DNA from: Thermophilibacter gallinarum
GTDB lineage: Bacteria; Actinomycetota; Coriobacteriia; Coriobacteriales; Atopobiaceae
Reading direction: 5' to 3'
NCBI RefSeq assembly: GCF_014982725.1
Contig: NZ_JADCJZ010000001.1
Location: 496,001-560,000, forward strand
DNA length: 64,000 nucleotides
Made by a program: the position numbers and the translations under genes. This document shows positions 31,137 to 39,496 of the stretch, piece after piece (position 1 is the first letter of the stretch; each line of letters starts with the position of its first letter). The notes under the pieces are model-generated. The model had not been told where the DNA came from and did not search any database. It was given only the letters and a program-made list of their open reading frames with translations.

Positions 31137-33941
31137 ATGAAATCACCGGACTTCTCTTCGTTTCTCGGTCATGCCAAGGATGCGGGCAAGAATTTGAAAG
31201 ATGTCGCTGATAACCTTAGGGATGCTGCGGCAGAGAAAGCTCCTTCCGTTGATGAAATGAAAAATGTGGCGAAGAACGCTTTCGACATGACTTCTGAGGC
31301 CGCCGGAACAATTTCGGAGGCGATGGCGGGCGCGGCGTCTTCTGCTGCCAACTGGCTATCTGAGACCAAGGCCTCCATCGACGAGGCTGCGGAGAAGAAA
31401 CGGCAGGAAGAGGAGGACAGGCGCAAGGCGGAAGTCTCGAAGGCCCGAGAAGAGCTGGCGGACTACGGGGTTCTCGGGTTCTTCGAGGTGCTGGGCGAGT
31501 CGCCTCTGCCGCTGACGAACGACAACGTCGCCAAAGTGAAGAAGACGTTCCCCATTCCGATTGAGCAGTGCGTTCTTTGGGCCGCCGCAGAGTTTGACCT
31601 GCGCCCCAGTGGCGTGGCCGTAACCAACAAAGGCGTCTTCGTCAAATCCGACGTTGGAGTGTTTGACGCAATAAGAGGGGACGTTCCGGGCGACGGAAAG
31701 TCCGTCCTCACGTACTACCGGTGGGATGAATTCGACCCCATGTGGTTTAGCGGGGATGAGGATGGCAGCTCGTCTCTTCCCATCCCCCAGGAACTGTCCC
31801 GCCCCTTCATCGAAGCATGCAGAAGAGGGGCTACCTCAAATATCTCCCTGCTCAGTGGATTCGGCTTCGGGGCAGGTCGGGATATTGATGGCGCAAGCGC
31901 TCTGAACGATGCGGTCTCCGTTAGCATGGCTGTGCCGATTGCAAAAGATGCCTGGTATGCCGACCGGCATGCAGAGATTCACAATCAGGCCGGTCATGGA
32001 GAGATGGTCGAGCGAGCGCATAATACGCTGGATCGACTTCGCGGCCGCTCGGTCGAGTGGAGCGGGCCGTCGAACCAAAAGAACGGCCCCGACCGCATCG
32101 TGGACGGCATTAAGATCCAGACGAAGTATTTCAATACTGCCCGCGGGACGCTAGAGTCCGCATTTGATAGTGTCACCGGAGAGTACCGCTATATTGACAA
32201 CGGTTCTCTCATGCAGCTCGAAGTGCCCAAGGACCAGTACCAAAAGGTCCTGGAGGGCTTCAAGAGAAAAATTGCTGATGGCAAGGTACCCGGGCTGAGC
32301 GATCCGGAGCAGGCGGGCAGCGTGATACGTGAGGGGAAACTTACGTATCAGCAGGCTCGCAACCTGACCAAGCCGGGGACGCTCGAGTCGCTTTCCTATG
32401 ATGCTGCGACTGGGGCGGTTGTGTGCACCTGCGCATTTGGACTCAGCTTTGTCGCGACGGCGTACTCGACGTATAGACAGACGGGCGACATGCGAAAGTC
32501 GGCCCAGGCCGGCGCGGTTGCGGGTACGCAGGTGTTTGGCACGACGTTTGTGCAGTACATGCTTGCCTCGCAGCTCTCAAGAACGGGTCTGTCAGACGCG
32601 TTGATAGGTCCGAGCCAGGCCCTTGTCCAGAAGATGGGCTATAAGGCGACTCAGACTATCGTCAACGGCCTGCGGACGATCTCTGGCAAGTCAATGCTTA
32701 GTGGGGCGGCGGCCTCGAGCCATCTGTCAAAGGTTCTGAGGGGCAATGTCCTTACATCGGCCGTCACGCTGGCCGTCCTCTCTGTCCCCGAGACGTATCG
32801 TGTTGCGAACAACAAAATCTCCGGGGCGCAGTATGCCAAGAACATGGCCGTCCTCGCCTCCTCGGTAGCGGGTGGCGCGGCCGGCGCTGTCGCCGCCGGT
32901 GTTGCGGCGGGAAAGATCGCAGGTGCGCTCGGGACGGCGGTCACGCCTGGTGTGGGCACAGTTGTTGGGGCGGCCGGGGGCTTCATTGGCGGTGCGGCCG
33001 GATCGTTGGCTGCAGGCGCCGTGGGCGGCGTGCTTCACGAGGACGACACGGAGACGGCAAGCCGCCTGTTCAATGCGATGATTCCTGTTATGGCCTCGGA
33101 GTACATGCTCTCGGGGGGCGAACTTGACGAGGTGGTGGCAAGCCTCAACGGGATTAGCCAGCAGGAGTTCAAGTCGCTGTTTGAGGATCTGAGGTCGACG
33201 GATGAGCAAGAGGCGCTCATTCGGGAGTTCCTTACCCCTCTATTTGACGCTGCCATCTCAAAACGAGAGGAATTCCATCTGCCTAGCGCAGAGGTTATCG
33301 AGACCGCAATTGAGGACATGGCGGAGCAGAACGATTCTGTGGGCGTCGTCGTCGAGGTGGGGGAGGAGCGGCTCCTGATCCCCGAAGGATTCGAGCCAGC
33401 TGACGAGTTTCCCATGACCGCGGATGACTCTGTTGGGTTCGAAAGGGAGGATGAGGGCACGGTGGCCCTCGCCGTTGTGGGAACGATAAGCTACGAGGAA
33501 TCCCTGTTTCCCGTCGACGATGTCGTTTCTGGGGTGCGCGACTGCCTCGCGCCCTCGCAGGGTCTGATTGACGTGTGGGACGAAGACACTTCGTCTGGTC
33601 GTCCTTGCAGGTCGTCCATAGTGAAAACTCGAATTGATTCCGGAGTTCAATACTCGCTCGCCATGCAGGTCCTGCTCTCTGGCAGAGTCGTGTCGCTTAC
33701 GGTTTTCGGACAGGAGAACGGCGTGACTGGCCTGAGAGATAGCTCGGTCTTCTCCGAATGTCGGCGCAACAATCTTGTGGGCCCAAATTTGGAGGGTTGG
33801 GCGGTCGATCCATTCGAGGATTCGCCGATTGACCCCTTCCCTATGAACCTGTCCGAGCTCAGAGACCTTGACGAGAAGTTCCCCCTTCACCCCCTAAGCG
33901 AGCTCCGTCAGTTTGCCCGGTTTGTTTTGAGCAACAACTGA
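31137..33941 (+). CDS. Large glycine-zipper membrane-associated protein, probably acquired
   Basis: 934 aa from the ATG at 31137 (GGAG five bases upstream). GC content is visibly lower than in neighbouring genes and rare codons (ATA, AGA, TTG) appear. Residues 1-110 are an amphipathic, coiled-coil-like region rich in Ala, Asp and Lys. A globular part follows, with RPSGVAVTNKGVFVKSDVG and YYRWDEFDPMWF. Around residues 315-400 is DRIVDGIKIQTKYFNTARG and EVPKDQYQKVLEGFKRKI. Hydrophobic helices lie near 430-460, and a glycine-zipper stretch near 577-635 (AGGAAGAVAAGVAAGKIAGA). From memory it resembles E. coli YeeR-like large proteins; function is unknown. Confidence 0.85.
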   Translation: MKSPDFSSFLGHAKDAGKNLKDVADNLRDAAAEKAPSVDEMKNVAKNAFDMTSEAAGTISEAMAGAASSAANWLSETKASIDEAAEKKRQEEEDRRKAEVSKAREELADYGVLGFFEVLGESPLPLTNDNVAKVKKTFPIPIEQCVLWAAAEFDLRPSGVAVTNKGVFVKSDVGVFDAIRGDVPGDGKSVLTYYRWDEFDPMWFSGDEDGSSSLPIPQELSRPFIEACRRGATSNISLLSGFGFGAGRDIDGASALNDAVSVSMAVPIAKDAWYADRHAEIHNQAGHGEMVERAHNTLDRLRGRSVEWSGPSNQKNGPDRIVDGIKIQTKYFNTARGTLESAFDSVTGEYRYIDNGSLMQLEVPKDQYQKVLEGFKRKIADGKVPGLSDPEQAGSVIREGKLTYQQARNLTKPGTLESLSYDAATGAVVCTCAFGLSFVATAYSTYRQTGDMRKSAQAGAVAGTQVFGTTFVQYMLASQLSRTGLSDALIGPSQALVQKMGYKATQTIVNGLRTISGKSMLSGAAASSHLSKVLRGNVLTSAVTLAVLSVPETYRVANNKISGAQYAKNMAVLASSVAGGAAGAVAAGVAAGKIAGALGTAVTPGVGTVVGAAGGFIGGAAGSLAAGAVGGVLHEDDTETASRLFNAMIPVMASEYMLSGGELDEVVASLNGISQQEFKSLFEDLRSTDEQEALIREFLTPLFDAAISKREEFHLPSAEVIETAIEDMAEQNDSVGVVVEVGEERLLIPEGFEPADEFPMTADDSVGFEREDEGTVALAVVGTISYEESLFPVDDVVSGVRDCLAPSQGLIDVWDEDTSSGRPCRSSIVKTRIDSGVQYSLAMQVLLSGRVVSLTVFGQENGVTGLRDSSVFSECRRNNLVGPNLEGWAVDPFEDSPIDPFPMNLSELRDLDEKFPLHPLSELRQFARFVLSNN

Positions 33942-34028
33942 TCTGTGGGCGCCGGGGTTGAGGGGCTGAAGATCTGACGTCGGCTCGGATGTTCGGGCGG
34001 GTGACGCCAGGCTCTTCTCGCTGGCCTC

Positions 34029-34544
34029 CTACCGATACGTCACCGTGTCGGAGAGCGGCTTGCGGCTCTCGTGGTTGGGGAGCGGGCCCACGCCCTCGGC
34101 GGCGTAGCCGAGGTCGAGCAGCATGAGGATCTCCTCGTTCTCGGGCAGGTCCAAGCGCTCCTTGGCGAGGTCGGGGTCGAAGTTGTTCACCCAGCAGCTG
34201 TCGACGCCCGCGTCACGCGCGGCGAGGACCATGTGCGTTGCCACGATGGCCGCGTCCTCGATGCCGGAGTCGCGATTGCCGCCGGGATAGGAGTAGACGT
34301 TCGTCGCGTCGAAGGCGACGACAAGGACGGTCGGCGCGCCGTAGCGGCAGGGCGTGAGCCCGTCGATGACTTCAAGCGACTCGGCGCCCTGCAGCACGTA
34401 GACGTGCTGCTCCTGTAGGTTCTTGGCCGTGGGGGCGAGCCTGCCCGCCTCGAGGATCTGCGTGAGGGTCTCAGGCGCAACCTGACGGGACCCGTCGTAC
34501 TTCTTGCACGAGTAGCGCTTGGCAATGACCTCGCCGAACTCCAT
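34029..34544 (-). CDS. Nitroreductase-family protein
   Basis: 171 aa. The N-terminal FMN-binding motif MEFGEVIAKRYSCKKYDGSRQ and the central GRLAPTAKNLQEQHVYVLQG follow the nitroreductase pattern; EDAAIVATHMVLAARDAGVDSCWVN and LMLLDLGYAAEGVGPLPNH complete the fold. Members are dimeric FMN enzymes reducing nitro compounds, quinones or flavins with NAD(P)H. The start at 34544 follows GGGAGTGATGG. It appears to be a single gene. Confidence 0.92.
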   Translation of the reverse strand: MEFGEVIAKRYSCKKYDGSRQVAPETLTQILEAGRLAPTAKNLQEQHVYVLQGAESLEVIDGLTPCRYGAPTVLVVAFDATNVYSYPGGNRDSGIEDAAIVATHMVLAARDAGVDSCWVNNFDPDLAKERLDLPENEEILMLLDLGYAAEGVGPLPNHESRKPLSDTVTYR

Positions 34545-34631
34545 GGTCCATCACTCCCTGTCTCGATTTTCTTGACGCAATCATACGACGCCGGGAGCCG
34601 AGCATTCTGGAGAACGGGGCGCTATGGAGGG

Positions 34632-34982
34632 CTATGAGTCCCTCCGGGGCTTCCAGGCGCCCTCCTCGAAGTCCCAGGACAGCTCGGTCACGCTGCCGTC
34701 CTCGCTCTCTATCGTGCGTGTGGCCTCGACGAGACTCGCGGAGGCCTGCTCTCCGTATCCGAGAAACGCCCAGGACGACTCGTGGACCTGCAGCGACAGC
34801 GTGACGAGGCCACGCTCCGTCTCGATGTGGCATGTGACATCCTCGCACGTCGCGTCGAGCGTGGGCTGTTCGAAGATGCGGTAGGTGGCGACGTCCGGGA
34901 GTATCTCTCCCGGGAGCGCTCGTGCGCAGAACTCGTTGACGGTCCGCTCGATGACGTCGTTGTATCGGTAGGTGACTCGCAT
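34632..34982 (-). CDS. Hypothetical protein, acidic
   Basis: 116 aa from the ATG at 34982, with GGGAG five bases upstream. Predicted mixed alpha/beta: MRVTYRYNDVIERTVNEFCA, then VTCHIETERGLVTLSLQVHE and ESEDGSVTELSWDFEEGAWK. It is rich in Glu and Ser and has no signal peptide or membrane segment. I do not recognise the family. It lies just downstream of the Sel1-repeat gene on the same strand and may be co-transcribed with it. Confidence 0.7.
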   Translation of the reverse strand: MRVTYRYNDVIERTVNEFCARALPGEILPDVATYRIFEQPTLDATCEDVTCHIETERGLVTLSLQVHESSWAFLGYGEQASASLVEATRTIESEDGSVTELSWDFEEGAWKPRRDS

Positions 34983-35022
34983 CGTCACTCCCTTCGGGCG
35001 GGATGGGACTGCTCGGGGCAGC

Positions 35023-35892
35023 CTAGCGCAGTACGGCGTCGTTCAGCTCGACCAGCGCGCGGGCGCGCTCCTGACCCTCGATGGCCTCCTCGAGGCGCCT
35101 CTGGTAGTAGGTCATGCCGTTCTCGGTGATGTCTATCCTCAGGCCGATCTCCGCCTGCTGGAAGAGGTGGAGCGCCCGCAGCGGGTCGCGCTTGACGCCC
35201 TGCGCGACCGCCTCTGCGTCGATGAGCAGATTGGCGATGCGTATCGCGGGCTGGGCGAACTCCGCGAGGCCCTGCGCGAGCTCGAGGCTCCGCTCCCAGA
35301 GCGCCTTGGCCTTCATGACGTCGCGCTCTCCCGTGACGCCGCGGCTGTATATGTCCCCCAGCTTGTAGACGGCCTCGCTGGAGGGCGCGAGGGCGGCCGC
35401 CAGCGCATAGTAGCGATAGGCCTTCCCGAGGTCCTTCTCGCCCGTGCGTCCGTACTCGTAGATGTAGCCGAGGTTGACGATGGACTGGTAGCAGCCGTGC
35501 GCCATGGCCATCTCGTAGAGCTCCGCCGCCCTGGCGTAGTCCTGCTCCGCGAGCTCTCCCATGTAGTAGAGGGCGCCGAGGTCGTTCATGCAGGCGCCGC
35601 TGCCCGCGCTGATGCCCAGCTTGTATCCGAGGGCCAGCACCTCCGTGACATGCTCGTCGTAGCGCGCGGCATCGCGGATGCGCGCGGAGTTCTGGGCGAC
35701 GAAGTGGGCGAAGACGTCCCCGTCCCCTGAGAAGAGAACCTGGCCCAGCTCCCTGAGCAGGTCTTCCGCGTTCTGGGCCTCCGCCTCGTCGCGATAGTGC
35801 TCGTTCGACTCGTGAATCGTGAGCTCGGTGCTCGTGAGCTCCGCCAGTCGCTCGAGGTCGCGTTTCGTAGGGAGATACTCTGCCTCGCTCAT
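35023..35892 (-). CDS. Sel1-like (TPR-type) repeat protein
   Basis: 289 aa. At least four Sel1-like repeats are visible: GSGACMNDLGALYYMGELAEQDYARAAELYEMAMAHG, then SIVNLGYIYEYGRTGEKDLGKAYRYYALAAAL, SEAVYKLGDIYSRGVTGERDVMKAKALWERSLE, and a degenerate last unit. Such solenoids bind other proteins in signalling or secretion. No signal peptide is present, so it is cytoplasmic. TGEKDLGK is encoded by a copy of the dispersed 12-mer. The partner is unknown. The start at 35892 follows AAAGGAG. Confidence 0.87.
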   Translation of the reverse strand: MSEAEYLPTKRDLERLAELTSTELTIHESNEHYRDEAEAQNAEDLLRELGQVLFSGDGDVFAHFVAQNSARIRDAARYDEHVTEVLALGYKLGISAGSGACMNDLGALYYMGELAEQDYARAAELYEMAMAHGCYQSIVNLGYIYEYGRTGEKDLGKAYRYYALAAALAPSSEAVYKLGDIYSRGVTGERDVMKAKALWERSLELAQGLAEFAQPAIRIANLLIDAEAVAQGVKRDPLRALHLFQQAEIGLRIDITENGMTYYQRRLEEAIEGQERARALVELNDAVLR

Positions 35893-35956
35893 GTGGGCTC
35901 CTTTGTCGAGGTCTGCCTTTCTCGCAGCGTAGCCGTCCGACCGGACAACAATTGGG

Positions 35957-36688
35957 CTACAGCTCCACGGCGCTGATCCCCTCGGCCTCGAAGCGGCGGC
36001 CGAGCTCCTCGATGATCGCGACGCCGGCGCTGCACCCGATGCGCGTTGCGCCCGCCCGGACCATGTCGAGGAACTGGTCGGCCGTGCGGATGCCGCCGGC
36101 CGCCTTGACCTGGATATCGGGGGCGACGTGCGCGCGCATGAGACGGACGTCCGCGACGGTCGCGCCGCCGGTGGAGAAGCCGGTGCTCGTCTTCACGAAC
36201 GTGGGGCCGACCCGGTTGGCGACCTCGCACAGGGCGACCTTCTCGTCATCCGTGAGCAGGCAGTTCTCAAAGATCACCTTCGAGGGGACGGGCTCGGGGC
36301 GGCTTGCCCCCGCCTCGCGGCACGCCTCGACGATCCGCCTCATCTCGTCCTCGACGTAGTCCCAGTTTCCGGCCTTGACCTCGGTGAGGTTGACCACGTA
36401 GTCGATCTCGTCGGCCCCGCTGGCCAGGGCGTCGCGCGTCTCGAACTCCTTCGTCGCGACGCTCTGCTGACCGAGGGGGAAGCCGATCGCGGCGCCCACG
36501 TGGACGTCGGTGCCGGCGAGAAGCGCGGCGCAGCGCGCGGACTGGCCGGAGTTGATTGCGACCATCCTGAAGTGATGGCGCCTCGCCTCGTTGCAGAGGC
36601 GCTCCATGTCGGCGACGGTCGCGTCGGGGCGGAGGTTGGTGTGGTCGACGAGCCGGGCGAGGTCGTCGAGGGTGTAGGTCCTGGCCAT
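35957..36688 (-). CDS. deoC: Deoxyribose-phosphate aldolase
   Basis: 243 aa. It splits 2-deoxyribose-5-phosphate into glyceraldehyde-3-phosphate and acetaldehyde in deoxynucleoside catabolism. The Schiff-base lysine is in GPTFVKTSTGFSTGGAT, and the second lysine in DIQVKAAGGIRTADQFLDM; the N-terminus LARLVDHTNLRPDATVADME is also canonical. The start at 36688 has GAGGAGA upstream. Neighbour selD is transcribed in the same direction 30 bp upstream, so the two could share a transcript. Confidence 0.95.
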   Translation of the reverse strand: MARTYTLDDLARLVDHTNLRPDATVADMERLCNEARRHHFRMVAINSGQSARCAALLAGTDVHVGAAIGFPLGQQSVATKEFETRDALASGADEIDYVVNLTEVKAGNWDYVEDEMRRIVEACREAGASRPEPVPSKVIFENCLLTDDEKVALCEVANRVGPTFVKTSTGFSTGGATVADVRLMRAHVAPDIQVKAAGGIRTADQFLDMVRAGATRIGCSAGVAIIEELGRRFEAEGISAVEL

Positions 36689-36718
36689 GGGGTCTCCTCT
36701 CGTTCGAGCCGCGCGCGG

Positions 36719-37765
36719 CTAGCGCACGACCACGCTCTTCTCGCCGCGCGGGACGGCGCGGCCGATGACGGCGGCGGGAAGGCCCTCGTCGCGCAGGGCC
36801 CCCACGAGCCGCCCCGCGTCCTTCTCGCCCAGCGCCACAAGCAGGCCGCCGGAGGTCTGCGGGTCAAAGAGCACGTCGGTAAGGTCGAGCGGCAGCGCCT
36901 CCGCGAGCGCCACGCGCGGGCCGAAGAAGTCCCGGTTGCGGTAGGCACCGGCGGGGATGAGACCGAGCGCCGCCATCTCGCGGGCGCGCGCCATGACGGG
37001 CACGGCGGCGGCGTCGACCTCGAGCGTCACGCCCGAGGCCTCGGCCATCTCGCAGGCATGCCCCATGAGCGAGAAGCCCGTGACGTCGGTGGCCGCGTGC
37101 GGCCAGAAGCCCAGCTCGCGCGCCAGGCGGATCGGCGCCTCGTTGAGCGTGGTCATGGAGTCCGTGGCCACGCGCACGCCGGCGTCGTCCAGAAGCCCGC
37201 CCTTGTGCGCGGTGGTGAGGACGCCCGTGCCGAGCGCCTTGGTGAGCACGAGCGTGTCGCCGACCTGCGCGCCGCCGTTCTCCAGGCGCTCGTCCAGCGC
37301 GACGAACCCCGTCACCGCGAGGCCGTACTTGGGCTCGTGGTCGTTGATCGAGTGGCCGCCCGCCACGACGCACCCGGCTCGCCGGCACGTCTCGGCGCCG
37401 CCGGCCAGGATCTGCCCGGCGACCTCGATGCCCAGGCAGTTGGGGAAGCACAGGAGGTTGAGAGCGAGCGCGGGCCGCCCGCCCATCGCGTAGACGTCCG
37501 AGAGCGCGTTGGTGGCCGCGACCTGGCCAAACAGGAACGGGTCGTCCACCATGGGCGGGAAGAAGTCCGTCGTGGCGATGAGGCCGCGGCCGTCGCCGAG
37601 GTCCCACACGCAGGCGTCGTCGGAGGCGTCGAAGCCCACCACGAGCTCTGGCGCGTCCAGCCGCGGCAGGCCCGCCAGCACGCCGGCGAGCTCGCCCGGC
37701 GCGATCTTAGCCGCGCAGCCGGCGGCCTCCACGAGCTCCGTGAGCCTCACGCCTGTCATGTCCAT
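36719..37765 (-). CDS. selD: Selenide, water dikinase (selenophosphate synthetase)
   Basis: 348 aa from the ATG at 37765 (MDMTGVRLT), with CGGAG upstream. It makes selenophosphate from selenide and ATP for selenocysteine or selenouridine synthesis. The catalytic Cys17 and Lys20 of E. coli SelD are at the same numbers here (AAGCAAK, residues 15-20). The metal/ATP segments TDFFPPMVDDPFLFGQVAATNALSDVYAMGG and CVVAGGHSINDHEPKYGLAVTG are conserved. SelA, SelB and tRNA-Sec genes are not in the window. LGEKDAGR is from the dispersed 12-mer. Confidence 0.95.
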   Translation of the reverse strand: MDMTGVRLTELVEAAGCAAKIAPGELAGVLAGLPRLDAPELVVGFDASDDACVWDLGDGRGLIATTDFFPPMVDDPFLFGQVAATNALSDVYAMGGRPALALNLLCFPNCLGIEVAGQILAGGAETCRRAGCVVAGGHSINDHEPKYGLAVTGFVALDERLENGGAQVGDTLVLTKALGTGVLTTAHKGGLLDDAGVRVATDSMTTLNEAPIRLARELGFWPHAATDVTGFSLMGHACEMAEASGVTLEVDAAAVPVMARAREMAALGLIPAGAYRNRDFFGPRVALAEALPLDLTDVLFDPQTSGGLLVALGEKDAGRLVGALRDEGLPAAVIGRAVPRGEKSVVVR

Positions 37766-37799
37766 GTCAGCTCCGTTTCTTTGCTGGTCCGCAGCGAAG

Positions 37800-37995
37800 G
37801 CGCTGTCTGGGAATCCGGGAGGTTCCGCAGCCGGTCGTCGGGTGCGTCCCGGAATTGGCGACCTTCCCGCGTCCGACGTTCTTCTCGTCCTGGAATCGGG
37901 AACCTTCTCCGGGCGCATGGCGTCCAGGCACGGGAACCTCCCGAAATTTGGGACGCGCGGGCGAGAAACCCGGCGATTCCGGGACGACCGACCAC
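37800..37995. repeat. Four- to five-unit BIME-like array upstream of selD
   Basis: This fills most of the 308-bp gap between selD and the next gene. Units with the theme CGGGAxxTTCCCG in alternating orientation include GGGAATCCGGGAGGTTCC (37807), GGCGACCTTCCCGCGTCC (37856), TGGAATCGGGAACCTTC (37889), CACGGGAACCTCCCGAAATT (37930) and CGATTCCGGGACGACC (37974). The motif core TTCTTCTCG sits at 37878 between units. No gene is seen. Confidence 0.65.
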
Positions 37996-38073
37996 GGCGA
38001 GCCCCGGCACAAGGGCGCCCCGGACGTGGTCGGGGGCGTCCGGGGCGTGCCGAGTCGGGTCATGCAGGAGGCG

Positions 38074-38445
38074 CTAGTTCTCGTCAGCCGCGAGGGAGGA
38101 GTCGCACTCCGCGCGGGTCCGCTCGATGCGGCGCAGGAGGCTCTCCTTGTGCTCGTAGGTGTGGGAGCGCGCGATGTCGCCGGCCTCGTGCGTGATGTAG
38201 CGGAAGAAGTAGTGGCCGTCGAAGTCCTCGTAGATGCGAAACTTGGGCGTCTCCTCGCGGTCGAACGCGTCGATCGTGCTGTCCTCGATCTCCGCGTCGG
38301 CGGCGGAGGCGCGCACGCACTCGATGCCGTGCAGGCACTCGTCCTTGGACGGGAAGATGATCGACGACATGAGGATGTGCCCGTTGGAGGCGCAGAGGTT
38401 GAAGCAGTAGCGGCCCTCGTTCTCAACCACGACGTACTGTCCCAT
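38074..38445 (-). CDS. DUF1508/YegP-like repeat protein
   Basis: 123 aa from the ATG at 38445; two GTG codons at 38454 and 38457 are in-frame alternatives. The family motif is MGQYVVVENEGRYCFNLCAS, NGHILMSSIIFPSKDECLHG, then a second related unit EETPKFRIYEDFDGHYFFRY. YegP-type proteins are small, of unknown function, found widely in bacteria. It stands alone between two repeat-filled gaps. Confidence 0.8.
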   Translation of the reverse strand: MGQYVVVENEGRYCFNLCASNGHILMSSIIFPSKDECLHGIECVRASAADAEIEDSTIDAFDREETPKFRIYEDFDGHYFFRYITHEAGDIARSHTYEHKESLLRRIERTRAECDSSLAADEN

Positions 38446-38592
38446 GAGTATCACCACCGTAAGGTCGTAGCGAACAGATTATTCCTTACACTATCGTGAC
38501 ACGCCCCGTACCGTGGCAACAAGTACGCAGGCGGTCGGTTTTGTTCGGGGAGGAGAGCGGCGCGCCTTCTCAGCGGAATACGGGCAGGAAAA

Positions 38593-38700
38593 GTAGGGTA
38601 GTATCTCTGTACATCCCCCGAAAAGACGGGTCGGCGTGGTCGGGGGACGCGCCGGCCCACCAGGACGCAAAGACCCCGGTCGCCGTGGCGGCCGGGGTCT
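38593..38700 (+). ncRNA. Candidate structured RNA element (weak)
   Basis: The 415-bp gap 38446-38860 has no gene. Within it, TAGTAT at 38596 could be a -10, followed by a nine-bp stem GGGTCGGCG/CGCCGGCCC (38629-38660), CACCAGGACGCAAAGACC, and a nine-bp terminator-like stem AGACCCCGG/CCGGGGTCT (38671-38700). GGACGCAAAG resembles one strand of the c-di-GMP-I riboswitch, but the matching CAGGGCAAACC strand is missing. On the minus strand the last hairpin could terminate iorB. Confidence 0.3.
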
Positions 38701-38729
38701 CGTCGTGTCTGGGTGACGACCTCTTTGCG

Positions 38730-38812
38730 GGAGCGCTCTCGCATACGTCAGAGTTCCTAGAGCGTCAACTGGGAAAAGGCCGCTGGAACTCTGAGATATG
38801 CGAGAGCGCTCC
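38730..38812. repeat. 28-bp inverted repeat with GGAGCGCTCTCGCAT arms
   Basis: GGAGCGCTCTCGCATACGTC continues to 38757; its complement ends at 38812 with GATATGCGAGAGCGCTCC. Two mismatches lie near the middle of the arms. A copy of the dispersed 12-mer lies just beyond it (38834). It fills the space downstream of iorB. Confidence 0.75.
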
Positions 38813-38860
38813 GGCTTCCGGGCTGGAAGGGCGGGCGAGAAGAACCTCTCGCCGTGGCGT

Positions 38861-39493
38861 CTAGCGGGCCTCTCCGCGCAGCGCGGCGTCGCGGCCGGCG
38901 TCGAAGGCTGCGAGGTTGGCCTCCACCGTCGCGGGCGGCACGCAGGCGCGCACGGCGTCGCGCCAGAGCTCGGCGTCGAAGGGCAGCGCCGTGGAGAGCG
39001 CGCCCACGAGCACCACGTTGGTGGAGCGGGGCGTGCCCAGCCCGCGTGCGATCACGCCGGCGTCCAGCAGGTGGGCGCCCATCTCGCGCAGGCGCTCGTC
39101 CACGCGCTCGGGCATCTGGAAGTTGCCGATGTTCACGGAGACGGGCGTGATCTCCTCGTCGTTTACGAACATGGTGCCGCCCTCGGCGAGGTAGTGCTGG
39201 GCGCGCAGGGCCTCCACGGCCTCGAAGGCCACCACCACGTCGGCGCAGCCGTCGTCGCAGACCATGGTGGCGACGTGCTCGCCCAGGCGGATGACGGTGC
39301 TCACCGAGCCGCCGCGCTGGCTCATGCCGTGGATCTCAGAGACCTTGACGTCAAGGCCCGCGCCGGCGGCGACCGTCGCCAGCAGCTTGCCCGCGAGGAT
39401 CGTGCCCTGGCCGCCCACGCCCACGAGGAGGATGGTCTTGGTTCCGTGCAAAAGTGCCTGTCCCCTCTGCACGTTCTTCTCGGTATCAGCCAT
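38861..39493 (-). CDS. iorB: Indolepyruvate:ferredoxin oxidoreductase, beta (gamma-domain) subunit
   Basis: 210 aa. The subunit fold is clear from TILLVGVGGQGTILAGKLLATVA and SEIHGMSQRGGSVSTVIRLGEHV. With IorA it oxidises arylpyruvates (from Trp, Phe, Tyr) to aryl-acetyl-CoA, passing electrons to ferredoxin. The start at 39493 has GGAGTAAGCA upstream. Unusually, codons about 8-16 (NVQRGQALLHG) are encoded by a GTGCAAAA-type palindrome, so the N-terminal extension comes from a repeat. It is three bases from the IorA stop and is translated after it. Confidence 0.92.
   Translation of the reverse strand: MADTEKNVQRGQALLHGTKTILLVGVGGQGTILAGKLLATVAAGAGLDVKVSEIHGMSQRGGSVSTVIRLGEHVATMVCDDGCADVVVAFEAVEALRAQHYLAEGGTMFVNDEEITPVSVNIGNFQMPERVDERLREMGAHLLDAGVIARGLGTPRSTNVVLVGALSTALPFDAELWRDAVRACVPPATVEANLAAFDAGRDAALRGEAR
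39446..39472. repeat. GGGGACAG palindrome inside the iorB coding sequence
   Basis: GTGCAAAAGTGCCTGTCCCCTCTGCAC on the plus strand. It is read in frame at the N-terminus of IorB. Family matches are at 26571, 45014 and 45056. Confidence 0.85.
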
Positions 39494-39496
39494 TGC

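Noticed and set aside
31137-33941. Prophage or integrative element around the low-GC gene
   Set aside because: No integrase, phage structural gene, tRNA or flanking direct repeat is seen; the neighbours are ordinary genes.
38593-38700. c-di-GMP-I riboswitch
   Set aside because: Only GGACGCAAAG matches; the required CAGGGCAAACC strand and a downstream plus-strand gene are missing. Kept only as a weak structured-RNA candidate.
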